Shown here in pieces: positions 1-5,966 of a stretch of DNA of 7,517 bases. The notes under the pieces are model-generated. The model did not search any database, had not been told where the DNA came from, and saw nothing but the letters and a program-made list of their open reading frames with translations. Source of the stretch: UBA11650 sp963997925 (GTDB lineage: Bacteria > Chloroflexota > Dehalococcoidia > Lucifugimonadales > UBA3495); NCBI GenBank assembly GCA_963997925.1, contig CAXEOX010000138.1, positions 1 through 7,517 of the forward strand, read 5' to 3'. Made by a program: the position numbers and the translations under genes. Numbering within the stretch: position 1 is the stretch's first letter; every line of letters begins with the position of its first letter.

Positions 1-54
1 AGCGGGCGGCTGTTAACCGCTAGGTCCGAGGTTCGAATCCTCGCTCGGGAGCCA
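1..54 (+). tRNA. tRNA-Asn(GTT), 3' part, cut by the window edge
   Basis: The 3' two thirds of a tRNA can be folded directly. The anticodon stem is 5-9 paired with 17-21 (one G-U pair), around a seven-base loop at 10-16 with anticodon GTT at 12-14. The variable loop is 22-26. The T arm is 27-31/39-43 around TTCGAAT. The 3' acceptor strand is 44-50, followed by discriminator G51 and an encoded CCA at 52-54. GTT reads Asn codons, and a G discriminator suits tRNA-Asn. The D arm and 5' acceptor strand lie upstream of the window. Confidence 0.95.
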
Positions 55-195
55 ACCTATTTCTCGTCAAACTCCGTCCCTCTATCCCTGGTTCTTTCCG
101 TGTCCAACCGCTTAGACTAGATTCATCTCAACCCATGTTCATACCGCTGATGGCTCACGCCTCATGGAATCGATGTTTGGGAGTAGGAGGAGAGG
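55..195. other. Intergenic gap after tRNA-Asn
   Basis: No gene or convincing terminator was seen here. I looked for a second copy of the tRNA 3' end, which would mark an integrated element at the tRNA, and found none in the window. The only clear signal is a strong Shine-Dalgarno sequence, AGGAGG at 185-190, belonging to the small ORF that follows. Confidence 0.5.
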
Positions 196-378
196 TTGGA
201 TTACAAGTTGTACGACGAAGACTCGAAAGAATTTCTGGGTTGGCTGCGGAACCAAGGGGTTCCGGCGTCAGGGAATATCATTGCCTGGAAGGGCAGAAGT
301 CGCAAGTTGACTGACTTTGAAGTACAGAAGACAACCCAGACTCTCAGCGCAGCGATCGTCTACGCTCGGGTGATTTAG
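196..378 (+). CDS. Small hypothetical protein, 60 aa
   Basis: I do not recognise this protein and assign no function. It starts with TTG at 196, five bases after a perfect AGGAGG (185-190), and ends at TAG 376-378. The ribosome binding site is the best argument that it is translated. The sequence is mixed hydrophilic, with acidic residues near the N-terminus (YDEDSKE), a basic middle (WKGRSRK) and a hydrophobic end (SAAIVYARVI). There is no signal peptide, metal-binding motif or clear membrane segment. It stands alone between tRNA-Asn and the selenoprotein gene, about 190 bases before the latter. It could be a true small gene, a remnant of a larger one, or chance; length and context cannot decide. 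Confidence 0.4.
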   Translation: MDYKLYDEDSKEFLGWLRNQGVPASGNIIAWKGRSRKLTDFEVQKTTQTLSAAIVYARVI

Positions 379-425
379 GCCCAAGGCAATGATGGCAAGC
401 GGCCTTTCAAGAAGTTTTAATCTTG

Positions 426-448
426 GCATCACTCGATGATAGTGATGC
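426..448. repeat. Perfect 8-bp inverted repeat (hairpin or operator)
   Basis: GCATCACT at 426-433 pairs perfectly with AGTGATGC at 441-448 around the seven-base loop CGATGAT. No run of T follows on either strand, so it is not a classic intrinsic terminator. It could end the small upstream ORF by another route, or be a protein-binding site upstream of the osmC-like promoter. Confidence 0.45.
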
Positions 449-503
449 ACAAAAATTAGCTGCGCTTATTCTTATCTATTCAAGTTGCCCCGGCATCCAA
501 GCC

Positions 504-532
504 TTGCCGTTCCCGTTGCCAATCGATAGACT
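504..532 (+). promoter_or_regulatory. Possible sigma-70-type promoter of the osmC-like selenoprotein gene
   Basis: TTGCCG (504-509) resembles a -35 box and TAGACT (527-532) a -10 box, separated by exactly 17 bases. Each matches its consensus at four of six positions. Transcription would start near 539, giving a leader of about 30 bases that contains the AAGGAG ribosome binding site. The match is modest and is a prediction only. Confidence 0.35.
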
Positions 533-567
533 CGGCTCACATCCGAAAATAAAGGAGCCTTTATCGA

Positions 568-1563
568 ATGGCGGACCAAAATCAGCCGAATATCTTTGCC
601 CGGCCAGTTGGAAGGGAGTCGGTGCTTACCGTGGTTGGCGCTCAGTTGGGGGCTAGGGGGCCGTGGTCTTTCGTTAGCGGGATCCCCAATCCCAGCTTGG
701 ATATGGTCGGGCCTCCCCCTCAGTACTTGTCCGTAGCGGCTTGGGCTGCTTGAACCGTGGTCACAGTGGTAGGCGTGGCCTACCGTGGCAACATCGCCCT
801 GGAAGACATAACGGTCGACTTTGAGGTGGAGCCTGTAGAGCTTCCCAACGCCATCGGATTCGGCGTTAGGGAGTTGGTCACCTTGAAAGGAAATATCTCC
901 GAACAGGAGCGGGTTCGGCTTGAACGGGCCTCCCGGTTCTGCCCGGTGGGCCAGGCCCTCACCAAGGGTTCCATGCAGGTAGCAGATGAGGTGCGATGGG
1001 CTTCCGGTGACGTAGCGGCAATCTCTGCCGGGCTGGAATCCCTCCCCCAACTAGACGGCGCTCTCCCCACCATTCCTTCGGGTTCGGTTCACGCCCAGTA
1101 CTTGCTGGACACGAAAGAATACGACGATGCCGGGAAGATGGAGCATGAAGGCGAGGCGAAGATTTCCGTTAGTTGCGAAAATCTGACCCGGACCAGCCGC
1201 TGGACCTTGCAGGGCGGACATAGCTCAGATGGCTGGGTACCGCCTCCGTTCCCGCTGGCTCACGGCGGATGGGCTGCCTCAACTGCTTCTACCTTGAGCC
1301 GGTTGTTGCCTCAGGTGGATGATCCCAATGGCCTTAGCGTGGAGTTGTATATGGCTGCCGGTGGCAACCGGGGCGATTCCCAGTCCAACGCAGCCGAGGG
1401 CATCGTGGCGCATCGTCAGGTATCGCGCCGGATAATCGTGCCTGGATCGCCTAGCACGACCCCCATGGAGGCGGTTCAAGCTGCACTCCAGCGAGACCCC
1501 ATCTCGCTGGCCTATCTGAACGGTGGTGTGCTGCTACACGACGAGGTGGTTGTAGAGTCATAG
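568..1563 (+). CDS. OsmC-like selenoprotein with tandem OsmC domains (TGA at 751-753 read as Sec62)
   Basis: Probable thiol/selenol peroxidase-like protein of the OsmC/Ohr family, which reduces organic peroxides in the cytoplasm. The frame 568-1563 is open except for TGA at 751-753; read through, it gives 331 residues. ATG 568 follows AAGGAG (552-557). Domain 1 (about 20-145) has the helix PPPQYLSVAAWAA-U-T, where the family has its peroxidatic Cys, and the second conserved Cys125 in CPVGQAL. E. coli OsmC uses Cys59 and Cys125, so position and spacing agree. A SECIS-like hairpin follows the TGA. Domain 2 (about 170-331) aligns without gaps around the same sites: WAAST puts Ser238 opposite Sec62, and DPIS...DEV puts Asp310 opposite Cys125, so it looks catalytically dead. 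Standard calling would give a 61-residue stub and a GTG-started fragment at 757 lacking a ribosome binding site. The alternative is a nonsense mutation or sequencing error, which the hairpin and exact placement make less likely. Confidence 0.85.
751..753 (+). other. In-frame TGA recoded as selenocysteine (Sec62)
   Basis: The codon lies between Ala61 and Thr63 at the position of the family's active-site cysteine, in the AA-[C/U]-T context. Trp in the same gene is encoded by TGG (for example in WAA), and the msrA gene in this window terminates at TGA at the normal protein end. TGA is therefore not generally read as an amino acid here, and only local recoding fits. Confidence 0.82.
760..789 (+). 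promoter_or_regulatory. Candidate bacterial SECIS element
   Basis: GGTAGGC (768-774) pairs perfectly with GCCTACC (778-784) around the loop GTG (775-777). Below it, after the 5' bulge AGT (765-767), GTCAC (760-764) pairs with GTGGC (785-789) including one G-T wobble. The apical loop begins 21 bases after the TGA and starts with G. Bacterial SECIS elements lie within the coding region just after the UGA, with the loop about 16-37 bases away and a G in the first two loop positions. The 5' bulge ending in U recalls the bulged U in the E. coli fdhF element. It would bind the elongation factor SelB, which is not encoded in this window. Confidence 0.75.
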
Positions 1564-1569
1564 GAGTAA

Positions 1570-1592
1570 ACCCGGTGGTTTGGGCTCCGGGT
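1570..1592. terminator. Weak possible bidirectional terminator
   Basis: ACCCGG (1570-1575) pairs with CCGGGT (1587-1592) across an 11-base loop, in the short gap between two convergent genes. An alternative pairing is AAACC/GGTTT (1568-1572/1577-1581). No T tract follows, so only the position between converging stops makes a terminator plausible. Confidence 0.25.
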
Positions 1593-2399
1593 CTATTCGT
1601 TCAGAAAGTCGATGATGCGGTCGCAGACTTCATTGAACCGCTCCATCATCACCAGATGCCTGGCTCCCTTTATCACGACCAACCGGCCGTTCTCCACTCC
1701 TTCCGCGATGCCCCGGCCGCCGATGCCCTGAGGGCCGGTGTCCACGGGGGAATTGGCGGAGAACTCGCCGTTGATGACCAGGGTCGGGGCGGAGATGTTG
1801 GGCAGGTCTGGCCCTAGATCCACGTCGTCACACGCTTCCGATGTTGCGATATAGGTCTCCGGGGCGATTTCGCAAAAAGTGGCTCGCATCTGGTCCAGTA
1901 GAGGGCCGGCTTCCGGACTGTCCAGAAATTCCGAGGTCAGCACCGCCTGAGCTGTCAGTTCGGCAACCGCCACCATCCCTACATTGGCGGCCAGGGCTTT
2001 GGCCAGCTTACGGTTGAGACGCAACGCCGTGTCGTACTTGGCCACGACGCCGACCAACGCCATCTTCATCACTCGCTCCGGATTTTGGGCGGCGAATTGC
2101 AGAGCAACCAGCCCTCCGGTGGATGTGCCGTGCAGATGGGCTCGGGGAATCTCCAGATGGTCCATCAGGTCCACGAGGTCGTTAGTCCAGTCCTGTACCT
2201 TGTAACCCGGAGGCGTCGGAGTGCTCTGACCCGTGCCAATCAGATCGAAATCAATCACCCGGAAGTGACGGGACAGTACCGGCGTGACCTTGGAGAAATT
2301 CTTCAGCCCCAAGGCTCCGCCGGGAATCTGCACCAACGGCTCACCCTCGCCGTTAATCTCGTACCAGATACGTTTCTCGCCTAGATCAGCAAATGGCAT
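1593..2399 (-). CDS. Alpha/beta-fold hydrolase, 268 aa
   Basis: A cytoplasmic alpha/beta hydrolase, acting as an esterase, lactonase or similar on an unknown substrate. The N-terminus (ADLGEKRIWYEINGEGEP) is typical of the single-domain family, followed by the oxyanion region IPGGALG (25-31). The nucleophile elbow is GTSTG (91-95) with Ser93 as nucleophile. The catalytic His is His248 in GARHLVMMERF. The acid residue should lie in or after VINGEFSANSPVD (208-220); Glu212 or Asp220 are candidates and I cannot choose. Length is normal and there is no signal peptide. ATG 2399 follows a GGGGG-rich ribosome binding site at 2405-2409 (reverse strand). It starts 30 bases after msrA on the same strand, so the two are probably cotranscribed. 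It converges on the osmC-like gene, with 29 bases between their stops. Confidence 0.88.
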   Translation of the reverse strand: MPFADLGEKRIWYEINGEGEPLVQIPGGALGLKNFSKVTPVLSRHFRVIDFDLIGTGQSTPTPPGYKVQDWTNDLVDLMDHLEIPRAHLHGTSTGGLVALQFAAQNPERVMKMALVGVVAKYDTALRLNRKLAKALAANVGMVAVAELTAQAVLTSEFLDSPEAGPLLDQMRATFCEIAPETYIATSEACDDVDLGPDLPNISAPTLVINGEFSANSPVDTGPQGIGGRGIAEGVENGRLVVIKGARHLVMMERFNEVCDRIIDFLNE

Positions 2400-2429
2400 C
2401 TCATCCCCCTTGAAAGTGACGGTGACAGG

Positions 2430-2969
2430 TCAGCGCAGGTGCTCGGCAAACGCACCGCGCACCTTATCTACCTTGGGTTTGATTACAATCTGGCAATACA
2501 TCTGATCCGGATTGTTCAGGTAGAACTGGTGGTGGTCTTCCTCGGCCTCGTAGAAGGTATCCAGGGGCACGACCTCGGTCACTACCGGGTCCTTCAAAGA
2601 GCCGGAGGCATCTAGTTCCTTGATGTATGCCTCTGCCTGCTCTTTCTGGTTGTCGTCGGCATAGAGAACCATCGAGCGATAGTGGGTACCCCGGTCAGCT
2701 CCCTGCCGGTTCAACGTCGTGGGGTCGTGAGTTTCAAAGAACACGTTCAGCAGACGTTTGTAGTTAACTTGATCAGGGTCGAACTGGATCCTTACCGCCT
2801 CTGAATGGCCGGTACTGTCGGTGCATACCTCCCGATACGTGGGGTTCGCGGTATGGCCTCCCGCATAGCCCGGTACAACCATCAGCACACCTTTAAGTTG
2901 GGCAAAGACCGCTTCGGTACACCAGAAACATCCTCCGGCAAATACCGCGATCTCATGTTTGTCCGCCAT
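2430..2969 (-). CDS. msrA: Peptide-methionine (S)-S-oxide reductase MsrA, 179 aa
   Basis: MsrA reduces methionine-S-sulfoxide, free or in proteins, using thioredoxin-derived electrons. The catalytic motif GCFWC is at 13-17, with Cys14 the attacking residue. Other family blocks are PGYAGG (33-38), GHSEAV (54-59), FFETHDPTTLNRQGAD (77-92), GTHYRS (94-99) and the C-terminal EEDHHQFYLNNPDQMYC with Cys159. It is a complete single-domain MsrA without an MsrB fusion or signal peptide, hence cytoplasmic. Some MsrA proteins carry Sec at the catalytic position; this one has a normal TGT cysteine codon. I prefer ATG 2969, five bases after AGGTGG (2975-2980, reverse strand); a GTG at 2978 would add three residues but lies within that ribosome binding site. 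The stop is TGA, at the usual family end. First gene of a probable operon with the hydrolase. Confidence 0.96.
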   Translation of the reverse strand: MADKHEIAVFAGGCFWCTEAVFAQLKGVLMVVPGYAGGHTANPTYREVCTDSTGHSEAVRIQFDPDQVNYKRLLNVFFETHDPTTLNRQGADRGTHYRSMVLYADDNQKEQAEAYIKELDASGSLKDPVVTEVVPLDTFYEAEEDHHQFYLNNPDQMYCQIVIKPKVDKVRGAFAEHLR

Positions 2970-3029
2970 ATTTTCCACCTGCTTTCTGACTACTTCGGTT
3001 TACTGAGTCCGAGTCTACTATAGACCATG

Positions 3030-3055
3030 GTGGTATGACCACTGTTGGATATAAG
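3030..3055 (+). promoter_or_regulatory. Possible promoter with small palindrome upstream of the LLM operon
   Basis: The gap between the divergent msrA and LLM genes contains TATAAG at 3050-3055, a five-of-six match to a -10 box, but no good -35 box at the right distance. Just upstream is the palindrome GTGGT-ATG-ACCAC (3030-3042), where a repressor or activator could bind. The leader to the chosen start at 3141 would be about 80 bases. Confidence 0.28.
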
Positions 3056-3140
3056 GGGAACGCGATGGACAAGCAGCCCACCCAGACGTAACATGCCAAA
3101 TGTTGGCAGCGGAGTAATCGCCGCCGAACGAGGTGAATTC

Positions 3141-4136
3141 ATGGATCGGATCGGACTTTCTTTCTCCGGGGGACTCAATCCCCCGGATATCGTAGATTGC
3201 ATCCAACTGGCGGATGAGTTGGGGTACGAGTCGGCGTGGATGGCCGAGGGTCATGGTGGGGATCAGTTCTCTATCCTGACTGCCTGCGCCCTGAGGACCA
3301 AGAATATCCTCTTGGGTACCAGCATCACCAGCGTATTCGTACGCAGCGCCCCCACCATCGCCATGGCCGCCGCCTCGGTGGACCACTTTTCCAATGGAAG
3401 GTTCGTGCTGGGCCTGGGTACCAGCCATAAGGTACAGGTGGAGCCGGAGCACGGGTTGGTGTTCGACAAGGCGGTTCCTCGCATGCGGGAGTGCGTGGAG
3501 ATAGTAAGAGAGTTGTTGCGGAAGGGGGAGGTCTCCTACCAAGGCGATGTATACAACATCGAAAACTTCGACTTTTGGTTCGAGCCGCTACGACGGGAGA
3601 TACCGATCTACGTGGCAGCGGTGTTCCCTAAGATGCTGGAGGTCTGCGGAGAGATATCCCAGGGCGCTCTGATGACCTGGTGCACCTTGGAACACGCTGC
3701 AACTGCGGCGGCCCATGTTGCGGAGGGAGCTAAGCGAGCTGGTCGAGACCCCAGCGAGGTGGAAGTAGCCACGTTGATGCCCTGTGCGGTGGGCAGCTCG
3801 GGCGAAGGGGCAATGGAAGGCCTGAAGACCAACATCGCCAGATACGCCACCAAGTTCCCCCGTTATCGCAAGCTGATGGAAAACGCTGGCTTCACTGAGG
3901 AGTTACAAGAGGTCCGCCGGGCCTGGGATGCAGGCAACGAGGCGGAAGCGGTCCGCCTGGTGCCCGACGAGCTCGTCGATGCGATAGCGTTGGTGGGCAG
4001 CGCCGATAAAGCCCGCAGCCGGTTGGACGAGTACCGCCGTGCCGGCATCACCCAGCCAATCATTTCTCCCCGGGTCTCCGGCGAAAACTCCAAAGAAGAA
4101 GCGATGCAGATTATCCGGGCGTGCGCGCCGAGATAG
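3141..4136 (+). CDS. LLM-class (luciferase-like) flavin/F420-dependent oxidoreductase, 331 aa
   Basis: Bacterial-luciferase-like TIM-barrel oxidoreductase, using F420 or FMN; the substrate is unknown. The N-terminus DRIGLSFSGGLNPPDIVDCIQ is a typical first strand and helix. ADELGYESAWMAEGHGGDQF (24-43) matches the usual second block. LSNGRF-type residues SNGRFVLGLG (84-93) are the family's best hallmark. The C-terminal helix SADKARSRLDEYRRAGIT is also typical. I chose ATG 3141, preceded by GAGGTGA (3130-3136); the open frame extends back to 3045, but the extra 32 residues are not family-like. It is the first gene of a probable operon, 42 bases before the next gene, and divergent from msrA. 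F420 versus FMN use cannot be read from these motifs. The many relatives of this family in some marine Chloroflexota motivate the tentative taxonomy. Confidence 0.9.
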   Translation: MDRIGLSFSGGLNPPDIVDCIQLADELGYESAWMAEGHGGDQFSILTACALRTKNILLGTSITSVFVRSAPTIAMAAASVDHFSNGRFVLGLGTSHKVQVEPEHGLVFDKAVPRMRECVEIVRELLRKGEVSYQGDVYNIENFDFWFEPLRREIPIYVAAVFPKMLEVCGEISQGALMTWCTLEHAATAAAHVAEGAKRAGRDPSEVEVATLMPCAVGSSGEGAMEGLKTNIARYATKFPRYRKLMENAGFTEELQEVRRAWDAGNEAEAVRLVPDELVDAIALVGSADKARSRLDEYRRAGITQPIISPRVSGENSKEEAMQIIRACAPR

Positions 4137-4178
4137 CGATTTCGGCGGCTTCTGTCAATTTGAAACGCAGAAGGAAAT

Positions 4179-4928
4179 ATGGGATTTAGAGTAACGACAC
4201 TTAATCTAGAACAGGATCATAAGCGTTGGGACGATCGGCGGGAGTTGATTGTCGGGCAATTGGGGGAGTTGAAGCCGGATATTTTCTGCATCAACGAGAT
4301 TTGCATTCCCCGGCAGACGGGCCGCTACCTCCAACACGCGGCCAAAGAGCGCCATGGCCTTGAATATAACCTGGTTCAACAGTCCAAGATTGGTGGACTG
4401 TCCGTCGTCGACGGAGAAGGTATCTTGACCAGGTTCCCCGTCAGGGAGACGGCGAACTTTGACTACCGGGCCCGCGAATCGGTTGCGCAGGTTGCCCGAG
4501 TTGAGATAGAAGGCCACTTAGTCGACGTGTACGTAACCCACCTGTACGGATCCGTGGGAAGGGACTCCTTCCGTTTGTATCAGGTGGAACAACTTCTCGA
4601 CTGGATCGGTAGCAGGGACGATGTTGAGGCCAAGGTGATCTGCGGCGACTTCAATGCGACACTGGACATGGCATCGGCGGCCCTAATGGCAACCCGGTTC
4701 AAGCCAAGCCAGACTGAACCCACGGGCTTCACCCCGTTACAAGAGAAGGATGGCGTGCCCTCACACCCAGACTGGGAGCGCTTCGATCGTTGCATCGACT
4801 ACATCTGGGTAGCCGGTCCTCTTAAAGTGCGGGCCAGTGAAGTGTGCTTCAACAAGCCCAGCCTAGATGACTATTCCCTATGGCCGTCGGACCACATGGG
4901 CGTTTGGGCGGACCTGGAGTTTGAGTAG
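4179..4928 (+). CDS. Endonuclease/exonuclease/phosphatase-family metal-dependent hydrolase, 249 aa
   Basis: A Mg2+-dependent phosphoesterase of the DNase I/exonuclease III fold. All canonical active-site blocks are visible: TLN (Asn9), INE (Glu40), VTHLYG (His121), GDFN (Asp157 and Asn159), CIDYI (Asp207) and SDH (Ser237, Asp238, His239). GILTRFPV (81-88) is another family block. It has no signal peptide or membrane anchor, so it is probably cytoplasmic. The fold covers nucleases, sphingomyelinases and inositol or other phosphatases, and the sequence does not tell which. The setting between two metabolic oxidoreductases favours a small phosphorylated metabolite over DNA, but that is inference. 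ATG 4179 follows AGAAGGA (4169-4175) at a rather short distance. It sits 42 bases after the LLM gene and 33 bases before the dehydrogenase gene. Confidence 0.92.
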   Translation: MGFRVTTLNLEQDHKRWDDRRELIVGQLGELKPDIFCINEICIPRQTGRYLQHAAKERHGLEYNLVQQSKIGGLSVVDGEGILTRFPVRETANFDYRARESVAQVARVEIEGHLVDVYVTHLYGSVGRDSFRLYQVEQLLDWIGSRDDVEAKVICGDFNATLDMASAALMATRFKPSQTEPTGFTPLQEKDGVPSHPDWERFDRCIDYIWVAGPLKVRASEVCFNKPSLDDYSLWPSDHMGVWADLEFE

Positions 4929-4961
4929 ACTTGTGCCCCGGCGATTCTGGAAAGCGTGTGA

Positions 4962-5966
4962 ATGATGCCTAAAAAAGCAGCGCTGTTCTACGAGTATCCA
5001 ATCAAGGACGGTGAAGTCTTTGGGCAGGGTCGAAGACAGACCATCGAGAATCTGACGGACCTCTATCCGGAGGTAGTTAACGCAAAGAATTTCGATGAGC
5101 ATGCCTCCAATCTTGGCGATATAGAAGTTATTTTCGATACATGGGGGATGCCGCGGTTATCGGATGAACAACTTGGGAAGATGCCCAAGCTTGAGGCCGT
5201 CTTCTACGCCGCTGGCAACGTGCGAGCTTTCGCTCAGCCAATCGTCGACAACTACGTCATGCTTGTCGGCGCTTGGGACATGAATGCGATACCCGTGGCG
5301 GAGATGGCGCTGGCCCAGGTTCTTCTTTCTTGCCGGGGTTACTACCGGACGATACGGGACTATTACGAAAGCCATGACCAAGGCAAATCCAAGGAATTCC
5401 ACCGGTCTGGAGTCAACGGCGAGACTGTCGGGCTGATCGGGATGGGCATGATTGGGAAAAGGCTGAGCGAGTTGCTCACAGGCTTCGGCTTTAGGGTCAT
5501 CGCCCAAGACCCGTTCTTGAGCGATGAACAAGCGATGGAGATTGGCGTGGAAAAAGTTTCTCTGGAAGAGCTATTCAGCCGCGCCTATATCGTGAGCAAT
5601 CACATTCCGGACCTTCCGTCCACCAAGAAAGTTCTCGATCGAGCGTTGTTCGATAGCATGAGAGAGGGCGCCACCTTCATCAACACTGGCAGGGGCGCAC
5701 AAGTGGACGAAGCTGGTTTGATCGCGACCCTTAAGAATCGTCCTGACCTTACCGCTCTCCTGGACGTAACGTACCCGGAACCGCCCGGCGCCGAGTCCGA
5801 TTTGTGGACGCTTCCCAACGTGTGGATAAGCCCTCATGTCGGTGGGTCAGTTGGGGACGAAGTGGTTAGGATGGCCGATTGTATGATTGAGGAATTTCAG
5901 GCTTGGGAGTCTGGCAAGCCGCGAAGATACAGGATCACTAAAGAAGTGCTGGCGACGATGGGGTAG
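4962..5966 (+). CDS. D-isomer-specific 2-hydroxyacid dehydrogenase family protein, 334 aa
   Basis: NAD(P)-dependent oxidoreductase interconverting a D-2-hydroxyacid and a 2-ketoacid. The nucleotide-binding Rossmann motif is GMGMIG (160-165), with Asp183 at the end of the second strand (VIAQD), which favours NAD over NADP. The catalytic triad is Arg244 in NTGRGAQVDE, Glu273 in YPEPP and His292 in SPHVGG. The N-terminal catalytic half (1-100) is divergent, and substrate specificity cannot be predicted; glyoxylate/hydroxypyruvate or phosphoglycerate activity would be guesses. Length is normal for the family. Two adjacent ATGs (4962, 4965) are possible and the ribosome binding site is weak, suggesting coupling to the upstream gene 33 bases away. 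It is the last gene of the operon; its TAG abuts the stop of the convergent membrane-protein gene with no base between. Confidence 0.93.
   Translation: MMPKKAALFYEYPIKDGEVFGQGRRQTIENLTDLYPEVVNAKNFDEHASNLGDIEVIFDTWGMPRLSDEQLGKMPKLEAVFYAAGNVRAFAQPIVDNYVMLVGAWDMNAIPVAEMALAQVLLSCRGYYRTIRDYYESHDQGKSKEFHRSGVNGETVGLIGMGMIGKRLSELLTGFGFRVIAQDPFLSDEQAMEIGVEKVSLEELFSRAYIVSNHIPDLPSTKKVLDRALFDSMREGATFINTGRGAQVDEAGLIATLKNRPDLTALLDVTYPEPPGAESDLWTLPNVWISPHVGGSVGDEVVRMADCMIEEFQAWESGKPRRYRITKEVLATMG

Larger units (their letters stand above)
379..567. other. Intergenic region upstream of the osmC-like gene
   Basis: This gap holds a perfect 8-bp inverted repeat (426-448), a possible promoter (504-532) and the Shine-Dalgarno sequence of the next gene, AAGGAG at 552-557. 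An open frame at 423-656 crosses it and overlaps the start of the osmC-like gene; it has no ribosome binding site and no family-like sequence, so I do not call it. Confidence 0.5.

Noticed and set aside
1..195. tRNA-Asn as attachment site of an integrated element
   Set aside because: No integrase gene and no second copy of the tRNA 3' end could be found in the window.
423..656. 77-residue forward open frame
   Set aside because: It overlaps the start of the osmC-like gene in another frame, begins inside the inverted repeat region without a ribosome binding site, and shows no family resemblance.
751..753. TGA as evidence for an alternative genetic code (TGA = Trp or Gly) or simple pseudogenisation
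   Set aside because: Trp is encoded by TGG throughout, MsrA ends at TGA where the family ends, and the rest of the osmC-like frame is intact. The TGA sits exactly on the active-site position with a SECIS-like hairpin after it.
472..1050. 192-residue open frame on the reverse strand across the TGA region
   Set aside because: It is antisense to clear OsmC sequence, has no ribosome binding site and no family-like composition, so it is a shadow of the GC-rich coding frame.
3018..3542. 174-residue reverse-strand open frame
   Set aside because: It is antisense to the well-supported LLM gene, and its His/Gly-rich composition is typical of a shadow frame.
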